Source: Mucilaginibacter sp.
GTDB lineage: Bacteria; Bacteroidota; Bacteroidia; Sphingobacteriales; Sphingobacteriaceae
DNA: 64,000 nt
NCBI GenBank assembly: GCA_025352225.1
Contig: JANXTT010000043.1
Span: 47,739-111,738 of the forward strand
Reading direction: 5' to 3'
Shown here: one piece after another, positions 27,605 to 36,828 of the stretch
Layout of the letters: each line of letters opens with the position of its first letter
How positions within the stretch are numbered: the stretch's first letter is position 1
Translations under genes and position numbers: made by a program
The notes under the pieces: generated by a model
Told to the model about the DNA's origin: nothing
Databases searched by the model: none
What the model saw: the letters and a program-made list of their open reading frames with translations, nothing else

Positions 27605-28615
27605 ATGAAACGAAATTGGTTAGTAATAATTTTTTTATTTGGATTTATAAATGTAAATGCACAACAATTACCTCAATATACCCAATATATATTTAATCAG
27701 CTTTTAATAAATCCAGCTGTTAGCGGTATAGAAAATTATACTGATGTAAAAACAGGATATAGAAGTCAATGGACTGGTTTACAGGGGGCTCCGGTAACTA
27801 CCTATTTTACCATTACAGCCCCAATAGGCAAGGCCTTTGTGCAGGGTGACATATTACAAGTCCCATCAGATGGAAATGATCCGGCAGGGCGGTCATATAC
27901 ACGGACATATAGAGCTGCTGAGCCACATCATGGTATTGGTTTTACTATGTCAACAGACAAAGCAGGGCCAATTAGGCAAACTAATATTGATGCTACATAC
28001 GCATATCATTTGGGTATTACCTCTGATTTAAATTTATCGGCTGGCGTATCAGCGGGCTTTACAAATACTATTTTAAATAACGACGAAGTTACATTGGGTG
28101 ATCAATTAGATCCTGCCATTTATGCAGGCAATAATAATCAATATAAACCTGATGTAAATGTTGGTTTGTGGGCGTATTCATCAAATTATTTTATTGGTGC
28201 ATCGGTACGACAAATATTACCTCAAAATATAAATTTTTCAAATAGCCCTGCTTATAACCAAGGTAAAACAGTGCCCCATTATTATTTAACTGGTGGAGTT
28301 AAAATTTTCTTGTCTGATGATGTAACTTTTTTACCATCAATTATGTATAAGATAGTGAATCCGGTGCCAAATACATTGGATATAAATGTTAAAATGGGTT
28401 TTCGGGATCATTTTTGGATAGGAGGGTCTTATAGACAAGATGACGCTATATCAGGGATGATGGGTTTTAGCATTGGTTCATTTCTCTCATTAGGTTATTC
28501 ATATGATTATTCAACGTCCAATCTTAATACCGTAAGTACAGGTACCCACGAAATAGTAGTTGGTATCTATTTAAATAACAAATATAGCGTTTCAGGGCCG
28601 CAGCATTCGTTTTAG
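27605..28615 (+). CDS. PorP/SprF-family type IX secretion outer-membrane protein
   Basis: A 336-residue beta-barrel protein with a signal peptide (residues 1-20, ending V-N-A-Q). The family signature follows: Q-x-P-Q-Y-T-Q-Y-I-F-N-Q and L-I-N-P-A-V-S-G. The remainder alternates hydrophobic residues, as in a barrel of about 14 strands, ending in a short polar tail. PorP/SprF proteins are encoded beside type B-CTD cargoes and help attach or deliver them at the cell surface. The start directly follows the cargo stop, so the two are translated from one message. Confidence 0.92.
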   Translation: MKRNWLVIIFLFGFINVNAQQLPQYTQYIFNQLLINPAVSGIENYTDVKTGYRSQWTGLQGAPVTTYFTITAPIGKAFVQGDILQVPSDGNDPAGRSYTRTYRAAEPHHGIGFTMSTDKAGPIRQTNIDATYAYHLGITSDLNLSAGVSAGFTNTILNNDEVTLGDQLDPAIYAGNNNQYKPDVNVGLWAYSSNYFIGASVRQILPQNINFSNSPAYNQGKTVPHYYLTGGVKIFLSDDVTFLPSIMYKIVNPVPNTLDINVKMGFRDHFWIGGSYRQDDAISGMMGFSIGSFLSLGYSYDYSTSNLNTVSTGTHEIVVGIYLNNKYSVSGPQHSF

Positions 28616-28706
28616 TATAAAAATAAAAGTAAAAAAATATAAAATTCAATAAAAAAGTTGTATATTTACTTTTGTTTAACCCCTAAATTTGAACAGCAAA
28701 CCTAAA

Positions 28707-29486
28707 ATGCGGAATAATTTAATTTTTGTAATTAGTATTTGTTTTCTGTTTTTTTTCGTGGCTTGTAAAAAAGGCACAGTAAATTCTATTGCGCCAGCCG
28801 AAATAGCTAACAATCCTTATTTATATAAATCTATAGATACTACCCGCACAAATATTGTTATTTTGGGTGCATCAACAGCCGCAGGAAAAGGTGCATCGCC
28901 TTTGAAATATTCATGGGCTCGTTTATTGCAAGACAAGTTACACGTACTTGCCCCTAAAGATTCTTTAATCAATCTAGCGTATCCTGGTTACAGTACCTAT
29001 AATGTAATACCTACAGGTACTATTATTCCAACAACGCCTAGTGGTTTATCAACCTTTATTAAAAGGCCATTATCTGATACTAATAGAAATGTAAATGCAG
29101 CTTTAAAAAAGCGCCCGTTTCTTGTTATCATTAGCCTACCATCAAATGACATTGCTGAAGGGTACAGCGACGCTGAAACTTTAAATAATTATAAATTAAT
29201 TATCAATAAACTTAAAGCTGCTAAAGTTGAGTATTTTATTACGTCTAACCAGCCCCGTAACTTGTCATTAAACGAAAGAAAAAGGTTGAAATTATTTTCT
29301 ACCTTATTATTAAAAACATTTCCAGACCATGTAATTGATTATTTGGATAAGCTAGGTACTACAACATGGCTATATAAAACCTATTATGATTCTGGAGATG
29401 GAATACATCCAAATAATAAAGGCCACGAAGTTATTTATAACGCTTTTATTAACTATGCTCCATTTAAAAAAGCATTTAAGTTTTAA
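28707..29486 (+). CDS. SGNH/GDSL-family hydrolase lipoprotein
   Basis: About 259 residues from ATG 28707. An in-frame TTG at 28689 would only add six residues ahead of the signal. The lipobox F-F-V-A-C-K predicts lipidation on the Cys, placing it in the envelope. SGNH blocks are visible: the nucleophile Ser in L-G-A-S-T-A-A-G, the Asn block in S-L-P-S-N-D, and the catalytic Asp-x-x-His in D-G-I-H-P-N-N-K-G-H. It is probably an esterase or acyl hydrolase acting on an acylated envelope polymer or lipid. The substrate is unknown. A TAnnTTTG match (28667-28674) lies upstream without a good -33 box. Confidence 0.87.
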   Translation: MRNNLIFVISICFLFFFVACKKGTVNSIAPAEIANNPYLYKSIDTTRTNIVILGASTAAGKGASPLKYSWARLLQDKLHVLAPKDSLINLAYPGYSTYNVIPTGTIIPTTPSGLSTFIKRPLSDTNRNVNAALKKRPFLVIISLPSNDIAEGYSDAETLNNYKLIINKLKAAKVEYFITSNQPRNLSLNERKRLKLFSTLLLKTFPDHVIDYLDKLGTTTWLYKTYYDSGDGIHPNNKGHEVIYNAFINYAPFKKAFKF

Positions 29487-29520
29487 GTAAAGGATTGTTA
29501 TCCTTTTAAAATTAATTTAC

Positions 29521-30276
29521 TCAAATTTCATTCTTAGTTGTAAGGCAATTATAATCATTGAATATAATCTCTAAAAATTGATATTCATTTATTGTAGCAG
29601 GATAGCTGATTTTTAAATTATCTTTAATTTGTAGTGCAAGTTTATATACCAAATCATTATTACGCGTACGATTAAAGTTTTTAATCACTTCGTGAATCAA
29701 TACAATATCTTGATCAGTTAATTGAGAAACCTCTGGATAGGTTGGTTCATAATCAATTGCAGGTGGATGAAAAATCAAATCATCAAATTTAGTGCGGGGA
29801 GATGTTTTGATCAAGGTTGTTCCTGCAACTATATCACCTATACGTTGTTTATTGTCAGATACAGCAACTGAAACTATTGCAGCTGTACCAAATGTTATTC
29901 CAAAATCAACAATTCTGAATATCCAACGCAATAAATATTGGCTTATACTTGGCCTGGCACCATTTAAGCTTATAACTTTTATCTTAACAGCTCGCTTACC
30001 TAAACTTTGTCCATTCAAAAATATCTCAGTCAGCAGGTCATAAAAAACCCATAACGTAAGCCATACAATAATAATAATAATAACACCAATATTTTCAAAT
30101 GGGTTGCTATGTTGATCGGTTATACTCGTATAGCCAAAGACTGAAATTAAACACAGTATGTACATCCCCATAAAAACACCATGATCTACTATTCTAGCTA
30201 TTATCCGTTCGCCTAAACCGGCTACCTCATAATCAATTTCAATGTTTTGAGAAGTAGTAATTGTTACTGTTTGCAT
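29521..30276 (-). CDS. RDD-family membrane protein
   Basis: A 251-residue inner-membrane protein. Residues about 15-165 form the RDD domain, with R-I-V-D-H near residue 30 and L-G-K-R-A-V-K-I-K near residue 92, and three or four hydrophobic spans. A cytoplasmic C-terminal tail (about 170-251) is hydrophilic. The gene is divergent from the SpoIIM-MoxR-DUF58 cluster and faces it across 95 bases. RDD proteins often accompany such clusters in Bacteroidota, so a shared role in envelope stress or transport is plausible. The function of RDD domains is poorly defined. Confidence 0.88.
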   Translation of the reverse strand: MQTVTITTSQNIEIDYEVAGLGERIIARIVDHGVFMGMYILCLISVFGYTSITDQHSNPFENIGVIIIIIVWLTLWVFYDLLTEIFLNGQSLGKRAVKIKVISLNGARPSISQYLLRWIFRIVDFGITFGTAAIVSVAVSDNKQRIGDIVAGTTLIKTSPRTKFDDLIFHPPAIDYEPTYPEVSQLTDQDIVLIHEVIKNFNRTRNNDLVYKLALQIKDNLKISYPATINEYQFLEIIFNDYNCLTTKNEI

Positions 30277-30283
30277 ATATAAA

Positions 30284-30297
30284 CAAATATATATTTG
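30284..30297. promoter_or_regulatory. 14-base palindrome containing back-to-back -7-like boxes
   Basis: CAAATATATATTTG is a perfect palindrome and presents a TATATTTG box on each strand between the divergent RDD and SpoIIM genes. Neither side has a TTTG at the expected 19-21 base spacing. It could be overlapping promoters, an operator, or chance in AT-rich DNA. Confidence 0.3.
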
Positions 30298-30371
30298 ATG
30301 AATGGATTATTTATGCTTCCAGATCGAATATTTGTTATTATTTTAACAAAAAAATCAATTTAAATTAAGGC

Positions 30372-31343
30372 ATGCGCGAAGCATTATTTATAAAGCAAAA
30401 TTCAGAACGGTGGAAGAAATACGATGCTGTTCAAACTCATGATCCGGATGAGATTGCAGAGCGTTTTATAGCTATTACAGATGATTTGGCTTATGCAAAA
30501 ACTTTTTATCCAAAATCTAAAACTACAATATACCTTAACAATTTGGCAGCCGGGTTTCATCAGTCCATCTATAAAAATAAAAAAGAAAAAACAAATCGTT
30601 TTATACAATATTGGCAATATGAACTTCCATTGTTACTAAAAAAATATCATAATCAACTTTTGTATTCTTTTATTTTCTTTTTTGTTTTTTTCGTTATCGG
30701 AATAATCTCTGCTAAATATGATAATACGTTTGTAAGACTCATATTAGGGGATAGTTACGTTGATATGACTAATGAAAATATAGCCAAAGGTGATCCGTTT
30801 GGGGTTTATAAAGATGGAAATTCGTATTACATGTTTTACATGATCGCCAAAAATAATTTATATATAACTGTTTTAAACTATGTTACAGGTTTTTTCCTTT
30901 CAATAGGAACATTATACATATTGTTTAGCAACGGATTAATGCTTGGGGCATTTGAGTATTTGTTTATAAGCAAGGGGTTAGGCTTACAATCCATTCTGGT
31001 AATCTGGATACATGGCACTTTAGAAATATCTTGCATTATTATTGCAGGAGGAGCGGGAATTGTTTTTGGTAATAGCATAATATTCCCTAAAACTTATAAA
31101 AGAATGATATCATTAAAAAGAGGTGCCCTAGACGGTATGAAGATAACTGTAGGTATTTTACCAATTGTTGTAGTTGCCGCTATTTTTGAAAGCTTTGTTA
31201 CCCGGCACACCGAAATGCCAATTTGGCTTAGTTTGATTATTTTGCTGGGATCATTATTTTTTATAATATGGTATGTTATAATTTATCCTATATACTTAAC
31301 ACGCGTTTTAAAACCTATTTATATAAATGAAACCGAGAGTTGA
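30372..31343 (+). CDS. Stage II sporulation protein M (SpoIIM)-family membrane protein
   Basis: A 323-residue polytopic membrane protein. A soluble N-terminal part (about 1-95, starting M-R-E-A-L-F-I-K-Q) is followed by five or so hydrophobic spans. The SpoIIM/DUF95 blocks include the long segment with W-I-H-G-T-L-E-I-S near residue 215. SpoIIM-like proteins in non-sporulating Bacteroidota are standard first members of MoxR/DUF58 clusters. The stop overlaps the next gene by 17 bases. Molecular function is unknown; a permease-like or scaffold role has been proposed for the family. Confidence 0.88.
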   Translation: MREALFIKQNSERWKKYDAVQTHDPDEIAERFIAITDDLAYAKTFYPKSKTTIYLNNLAAGFHQSIYKNKKEKTNRFIQYWQYELPLLLKKYHNQLLYSFIFFFVFFVIGIISAKYDNTFVRLILGDSYVDMTNENIAKGDPFGVYKDGNSYYMFYMIAKNNLYITVLNYVTGFFLSIGTLYILFSNGLMLGAFEYLFISKGLGLQSILVIWIHGTLEISCIIIAGGAGIVFGNSIIFPKTYKRMISLKRGALDGMKITVGILPIVVVAAIFESFVTRHTEMPIWLSLIILLGSLFFIIWYVIIYPIYLTRVLKPIYINETES

Positions 31344-32181
31344 ATTAAAACAAATTCGTGATTTTGGCGAAATCATTAATGATAGTATACTTTTCTTTAA
31401 ACAAAATTTCAAACCACTTTTAAAAGCTTATTTTGTTATATGCGGTTTTTTTTGGGCCTCGGGCTTAATCGTTTCCATTTTTAGCCAAATACAAACTTTT
31501 CAACGTAAGGAGGACGGATTATCAATATTCGGCCCAACTTATTTTTTAGCTATATTTTTTCAGGTAATTAGCTATACAATGCTTATGGTAACTGCGTTAT
31601 CGTTCATAACATTGTACGTGGAAAAAGGTAACGAACCGCCAAATGTAGAAGAGGTATGGAGCTATGTTAAATTTTATTTTTTAAGGGTGTTAAGCAGCCA
31701 GATATTATTAATACTAGGATTAATAGTAGCCACCATGTGCTGTTTTTTCCCAGGTGTATATTTTTTCCCGGTACATTCATTAATATTTCCCATCATAATA
31801 ATTGAAAACGCCACTTTAGGTTATGCTTTTAACCGGAGTTTTAAGTTAATAAAAAATAATTGGTGGAAAACCTTTGGAGTATCTGTTGTTATTTATATAA
31901 TTATTGTTGCCGCCATGATAGCATTTATGATACCAGTAATGCTTATTGTAGCGGTTGTCGTATTAATAATCAAAGTCAATCCAAGTCATATTTATCTTAT
32001 TGTATATGGATCAGCAATGCATTTAATGCAATTTTTATACCTGCTTTACACAATCTCTGTTGCATTTGTTTATTATAGTTTAACAGAGCAAAAAGATGAT
32101 GGTAATTTATTTAACCGTATTCATATGCTTGGTAAAAATAATTCTGGGTCAAATCAGCTATCGTCGGAAGAAGAGTACTAA
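31327..32181 (+). CDS. Polytopic membrane protein of the MoxR cluster
   Basis: A 284-residue protein with about six hydrophobic spans, placed near 35-55, 75-95, 115-150, 175-215 and 225-255. The N-terminus reads R-D-F-G-E-I-I-N-D, a pattern seen in the glycerophosphodiesterase-membrane/DUF-type integral proteins that sit between SpoIIM and DUF4129 genes. I cannot name a precise family. Start ATG 31327 overlaps the SpoIIM gene by 17 bases, and the stop is four bases before the next ATG, so this is a tight operon. Confidence 0.75.
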   Translation: MKPRVELKQIRDFGEIINDSILFFKQNFKPLLKAYFVICGFFWASGLIVSIFSQIQTFQRKEDGLSIFGPTYFLAIFFQVISYTMLMVTALSFITLYVEKGNEPPNVEEVWSYVKFYFLRVLSSQILLILGLIVATMCCFFPGVYFFPVHSLIFPIIIIENATLGYAFNRSFKLIKNNWWKTFGVSVVIYIIIVAAMIAFMIPVMLIVAVVVLIIKVNPSHIYLIVYGSAMHLMQFLYLLYTISVAFVYYSLTEQKDDGNLFNRIHMLGKNNSGSNQLSSEEEY

Positions 32182-32184
32182 ACC

Positions 32185-32934
32185 ATGTATAAACTATTAC
32201 TTGTTTTCTGCTTCGTGTTTTTTTGTTCTTTTAAATCAAATACTAATAATTCGATTAAAACAACATCTATAAAACAAATTCATCAATCATTAAAAACTGA
32301 TAGTTCAAAAGTAGATACCCGTAGTTTTAATGCAACTGTGTTAGATCAGTATCTTAAGGATCCGCATTTTAATTATAAAACAGAAACACCAGTCGCTGGC
32401 ATTTCCTGGTGGGACAGATTTTGGCTTTGGTTTTGGCATTTAATTACAAAACTATTTGGTGGTGGAAAGCCATCAAATGTTAGTTTTCCTTTATTTGCAA
32501 AATACTTATTGCTGGCTTTGGCGATAGGGATGTTAATTTACATTGTTATAAAAATTATTGGTTTTGATAATATTTTTAATAAAGAGTCAAAACTTATAGA
32601 GATACCATACTATGAATCTTTAGAAAATATACATGCGATAACTTTTGACGAAGAAATAGAAAAAGCAATTGCAAACCGTAACTATAAACTTGCTGTACGT
32701 TTATTATATCTGAGAAGTTTAAAACAATTGAGTGATGCTCAACTCATCAATTGGCAAATGGAAAAAACCAATTCCGCGTATCTTAATGAGTTAACCAACA
32801 GTGGCCAACGACAGTCTTTTAGCGTTTTAACCCGGCAATTTGAATATGTATGGTATGGTGATTTCCATGTTGATGGGGCTTCGTTTCAAAATATCAATGC
32901 CTTGTTTCAGGACTTTAAAAAGATGCTGCCATGA
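32185..32934 (+). CDS. DUF4129 domain-containing membrane protein
   Basis: A 249-residue protein with an N-terminal signal-like segment (about 1-18), a span near residues 105-128, and a C-terminal DUF4129 domain (about 150-245). The domain has the helix A-I-A-N-R-N-Y-K-L-A-V-R-L-L-Y-L-R and the closing Q-F-E-Y-V-W-Y-G. DUF4129 proteins accompany DUF58 and transglutaminase-type genes. Its stop overlaps the next start by four bases. The biochemical role is unknown. Confidence 0.82.
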   Translation: MYKLLLVFCFVFFCSFKSNTNNSIKTTSIKQIHQSLKTDSSKVDTRSFNATVLDQYLKDPHFNYKTETPVAGISWWDRFWLWFWHLITKLFGGGKPSNVSFPLFAKYLLLALAIGMLIYIVIKIIGFDNIFNKESKLIEIPYYESLENIHAITFDEEIEKAIANRNYKLAVRLLYLRSLKQLSDAQLINWQMEKTNSAYLNELTNSGQRQSFSVLTRQFEYVWYGDFHVDGASFQNINALFQDFKKMLP

Positions 32935-34103
32935 AAGATCTTAAGATATACATCTTCATAGCTTCGGCATTGTTTATTGTTTATTTGGTAGCTCAATATA
33001 ACAAGCCTAAACCTGTTGACTGGACAGAAACGTTTCGTAATAATGATAAAATACCATTCGGTACTTACGTACTATATAACAGGCTGCATGATATTTTCCC
33101 AAATTCAACTTTAAGCTCATTTCGTGAGCCTGTTTACAATGTTATAAATAACCAAGGCATTGAAAAAAGCACCTACATTATCATTTGTAATTACGCTAAG
33201 ATTAACAAAGATGATTATGATAAACTAATAGAATATATAAAAAACGGGAATGATTTATTTATTGCAGCTAACGCTTTTGGGCCTTACCTTCAAAAAAAAT
33301 TAAATATTGAAACCGGGTACGAAATGCATTCTGGAGATGCAGTCAGAATAGGTTTTGTAAATAAAAGCTTGAACATAAATAAATATGCCATTAACAAAAA
33401 TACCACCAATAGCTATTTTAGCAATTTTGATACATCTAAAGCTGTAGTTATATCCGAAAATGAATTCCATCATAGTAATTATATTAAGTTTAAAATGGGT
33501 GCTGGAACCCTGTATTTGAGTTCTAATCCATTAATGTTTACTAATTACAGTTTATTGCAAGATCAGGGTGCCGCATACGCATCTATTGCCTTATCTCATT
33601 TAAAGAATAACAAAAACTTAATTTGGGACGAATATTATTCCATGGAAAAAGATGGTGATCAATCAACAATGGGTGTGTTTCTAAGGAATGCTCCTTTACG
33701 TTGGGCTTTTTATATAGCATATTTTAGCTTACTAGCCTTCGTGCTTTTTGAAATGAAACGCAGGCAACGTATCATCCCAGTTATTGCGCCATTAAATAAT
33801 ACTACCATTGATTTTGCCAGAGTAGTTGGTCAGGTTTATTATGAGCAGCGTAACAATGCTAATATCGCAGAAAAAAAGATTTCTTACTTTTTAGAATATA
33901 TACGCACTAAGTTTTATATTAAAACTAATGTGCTGGATGATGATTTTATAAAAAACCTTTCCCAAAAAAGCGGAGTGAATTTGATGTTGATACAAGAGCT
34001 TTTCCATCAAATTATGTTAGTACGAAGTGGGCAGCGTATTAATGATCATGAGCTAATATCCCTTAATAAAAATATAGAACAATTTTATCATCAATCCAGC
34101 TAA
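32931..34103 (+). CDS. DUF4350 domain-containing membrane protein
   Basis: A 390-residue protein. One span at the extreme N-terminus (about 5-22) and another near residues 260-280 bracket a periplasmic DUF4350 domain (about 35-250), with I-P-F-G-T-Y-V-L-Y-N-R-L near residue 42. A cytoplasmic C-terminal part (about 285-390) is helical. The family folds like a glutamine-amidotransferase-type domain without known activity. It sits immediately before moxR and belongs to the same transcription unit. Confidence 0.83.
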   Translation: MKDLKIYIFIASALFIVYLVAQYNKPKPVDWTETFRNNDKIPFGTYVLYNRLHDIFPNSTLSSFREPVYNVINNQGIEKSTYIIICNYAKINKDDYDKLIEYIKNGNDLFIAANAFGPYLQKKLNIETGYEMHSGDAVRIGFVNKSLNINKYAINKNTTNSYFSNFDTSKAVVISENEFHHSNYIKFKMGAGTLYLSSNPLMFTNYSLLQDQGAAYASIALSHLKNNKNLIWDEYYSMEKDGDQSTMGVFLRNAPLRWAFYIAYFSLLAFVLFEMKRRQRIIPVIAPLNNTTIDFARVVGQVYYEQRNNANIAEKKISYFLEYIRTKFYIKTNVLDDDFIKNLSQKSGVNLMLIQELFHQIMLVRSGQRINDHELISLNKNIEQFYHQSS

Positions 34104-34104
34104 T

Positions 34105-35082
34105 ATGGAACAAGAATTTTTTGAACAGCGAACAGATTTGAGTCAGCTTAATCAGGCAGTAAATCAAATTAAAGATACACTAAGCAAAGTTATAGTTGGT
34201 CAACAGGATACAATTGATTTGTTAATTGCCGGTATTTTGGCCGACGGACATATCTTAATTGAGGGTGTGCCAGGTATTGCCAAAACCTTAACTGCTAAGT
34301 TAATTGCTAAAAGCATTAATGCTAAATTTTCGCGTATTCAATTTACTCCCGATTTAATGCCTTCCGACGTATTAGGCACTTCTATATTTAATCCCAAAAC
34401 AGTAGAGTTTGAATTTAAACAGGGGCCAATATTTGGTAATATTATATTAATTGATGAAATAAACCGGGCACCTGCTAAAACACAATCAGCGTTGTTTGAG
34501 GTAATGGAAGAGCGCCAGGTTACTATTGACGGACGGTGCTATAAAATGGAAGAACCTTTTATCGTTCTGGCTACCCAAAATCCGGTTGAGCACGAAGGAA
34601 CTTATCGGTTACCAGAAGCGCAACTTGACCGGTTTTTATTTAAGATAGAAGTAAAATACCCATCTTTAGAAGAGGAAGTGGCCATTATTACGCAGCAGCA
34701 TCAGCAAAAAACAGTTAATCAATTAGCCGAAATAACCCCTGTACTATCAGCTAATGATGTTATTACATTGCGTAATCAGGTTCGCAGTTTATATGTAGAA
34801 CCTAAGTTAATAGAGTTTATAGCTAAAATCATTCAAGAAACCCGCAATAATAAATCCTTGTTTCTTGGCGGGTCACCACGGGCATCGCTTGCAATAGTAA
34901 ATAGTGCCAAAGCATTAGCCGCAATGAATGGCCGTGATTTTATTACTCCAGAAGATATTATATGGGTAACCCCAGCCGTTTTAAGGCATCGTATAATGCT
35001 TACGCCTGACAAAGAAATGGAAGGCGTTACACCTGATGAGGTAGTGGCTCAGATTATTCAAAAAATTGAAATACCCAGATAA
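34105..35082 (+). CDS. MoxR-family AAA+ ATPase
   Basis: A 325-residue AAA+ protein. Walker A is in E-G-V-P-G-I-A-K-T near residues 52-60, Walker B and the following Asp-Glu in I-L-I-D-E-I-N-R-A, sensor 1 in A-T-Q-N-P, and the conserved L-P-E-A-Q-L-D-R-F. MoxR ATPases act as chaperones that assemble or activate partner proteins, often with von Willebrand A-like DUF58 proteins. The next gene, four bases away, is exactly such a DUF58 protein. Confidence 0.95.
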   Translation: MEQEFFEQRTDLSQLNQAVNQIKDTLSKVIVGQQDTIDLLIAGILADGHILIEGVPGIAKTLTAKLIAKSINAKFSRIQFTPDLMPSDVLGTSIFNPKTVEFEFKQGPIFGNIILIDEINRAPAKTQSALFEVMEERQVTIDGRCYKMEEPFIVLATQNPVEHEGTYRLPEAQLDRFLFKIEVKYPSLEEEVAIITQQHQQKTVNQLAEITPVLSANDVITLRNQVRSLYVEPKLIEFIAKIIQETRNNKSLFLGGSPRASLAIVNSAKALAAMNGRDFITPEDIIWVTPAVLRHRIMLTPDKEMEGVTPDEVVAQIIQKIEIPR

Positions 35083-35085
35083 ATA

Positions 35086-36432
35086 GTGAAATCGTTTTTT
35101 AATTTATACTATAAAAATTTATTTTTAACTAACCGGTTGTTCATCGGCTTGGGTTGTTCAGCCATAATTTTTTTGTTGTCATTCTTTTTACCGTGGTTAG
35201 CTGATATACCATTGGTGCTTTTCTTTACTCTTATCATATTATTGTTTGTTGATATCTGGATGTTATATCGTATGCCACAGGGTGTTTTTTCAAAACGCCA
35301 TGCACCCGAAAGATTAAGCAATGGTGACGAGAATGCGATAGGTATTTATATTGAAAGTTTTTATTCTTTCCCAATCAAGTTGGGAATTATTGATGAAATT
35401 CCGCATCAATTTCAAAAGCGCGACGTGTGGTTTAAAACTGATTTAAACTCGCGCCAGCATAAATTACTTAGTTATATATTAAAGCCCACTAAACGCGGCG
35501 AATATAATTTTGGATCTATACGAGTATATGTGCAATCACCCTTGGGTTTAATTAATCGCCGGTATAATTTCGACCAAAACGAAACACTGCCCGTTTACCC
35601 ATCCTTTTTGCCGATGCGTAAGTACGAATTGATGGCTATTTCAAATAGATTAAGCGAATTTGGGATAAAAAAAATACGCAGGCTTGGTAACAGTATGGAG
35701 TTTGAGCAAATAAAAAATTATGTATCAGGCGATGATTACCGTACTGTAAACTGGAAAGCAACCGCTCGGCAGGGAGCGTTAATGGTTAATTCTTATACCG
35801 AAGAAAAATCGCAGCACGTGTATTGTGTTATTGATAAATCGCGCGCTATGAAAATGCCATTTGAAGGCCTTAGTTTGTTGGATTATGCTATAAATGCCAG
35901 TCTGGTATTGTCGAGCGTAGCTTTGTTAAAAGAAGATAAGGCTGGATTAATTACAATATCTGACAAGAAAGGAGCAACGATTGCTGCCGAGAGACGGCCA
36001 GCACAACTAAATAAAATAATGGAAGTGTTATATAAAGAAAAAACACGTTACATGGAAACAAACATGGAACTATTATATAATACTATCCGTAGCACACTAA
36101 AACAAAGGAGCTTAGTAGTGTTTTTTACCAATTACGAAAGTATATCAGGTTTGCAACGGCAAATACCTTATTTAAAACGGATAGCTAAGTTTCATTTATT
36201 AGTATTGGTTTTTTTTGAAAATACAGAACTAAAAAAACTTAGCGAAGATAATGCTGCGAATGTTGAAGAAATTTATATAAAAACCATTGCCGAAAAGTTT
36301 GTTTATGAAAAGAAGTTGATCGTAAAAGAACTTGCACGGCATGGTATACAATCTATTTTAACAGCTCCTAAAAATGTAACTGTGAATACAATAAACCGTT
36401 ACCTCGAAATAAAGGCTCAACAAAAAGTCTAA
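35086..36432 (+). CDS. DUF58 (von Willebrand A-like) membrane protein
   Basis: A 448-residue protein starting at GTG 35086. Two closely spaced hydrophobic segments (about 15-65) anchor it. The DUF58 core has G-D-D-Y-R-T-V-N-W-K-A-T near residues 220-231, followed by a VWA-like domain (about 245-420) in which the usual metal-site D-x-S-x-S is altered to D-K-S-R-A. It is probably a MoxR client or partner at the inner membrane. It ends the cluster; 396 noncoding bases follow. Confidence 0.9.
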   Translation: MKSFFNLYYKNLFLTNRLFIGLGCSAIIFLLSFFLPWLADIPLVLFFTLIILLFVDIWMLYRMPQGVFSKRHAPERLSNGDENAIGIYIESFYSFPIKLGIIDEIPHQFQKRDVWFKTDLNSRQHKLLSYILKPTKRGEYNFGSIRVYVQSPLGLINRRYNFDQNETLPVYPSFLPMRKYELMAISNRLSEFGIKKIRRLGNSMEFEQIKNYVSGDDYRTVNWKATARQGALMVNSYTEEKSQHVYCVIDKSRAMKMPFEGLSLLDYAINASLVLSSVALLKEDKAGLITISDKKGATIAAERRPAQLNKIMEVLYKEKTRYMETNMELLYNTIRSTLKQRSLVVFFTNYESISGLQRQIPYLKRIAKFHLLVLVFFENTELKKLSEDNAANVEEIYIKTIAEKFVYEKKLIVKELARHGIQSILTAPKNVTVNTINRYLEIKAQQKV

Positions 36433-36828
36433 AGCACCGCTCATCAAAATCTATTTTCTTAAATATTTATTGATATCTATAGGCTATATAGATATATGTA
36501 CAGCATATAAAACATTCTCCTTATCGCTTTATTTTAATTAATTAAAAATTAAAATAAATTATTTATAATTAATTTAAAAAAACAATAACAAAGTAAAATT
36601 TAAAATCGTATAACAATAAAACAGATTTTAAATAATGTAACTAATTAGTAATGTGATATATTAAAACGAGCATCACTTATTAATATTTTTCAATGATAAA
36701 ACACTGAGCGTAAAATAGTTATCATTAATTAAAATTTATTTCCTAATAATTAATTTATTCATATTGCTTAATTTTATTAGGTAATAAGCTTTGTTAAGTA
36801 ATGAATTGCGGTTTGATAAAAGTTTATT
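36433..36828. other. Very AT-rich intergenic region
   Basis: 396 bases between the DUF58 gene and the GNAT-like gene. Long runs of T, A and TTAATTA-type words occur, but no hairpin terminator with a GC stem and no convincing promoter match. The region presumably carries the start of the 36.8-43.8 kb transcription unit. Confidence 0.5.
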
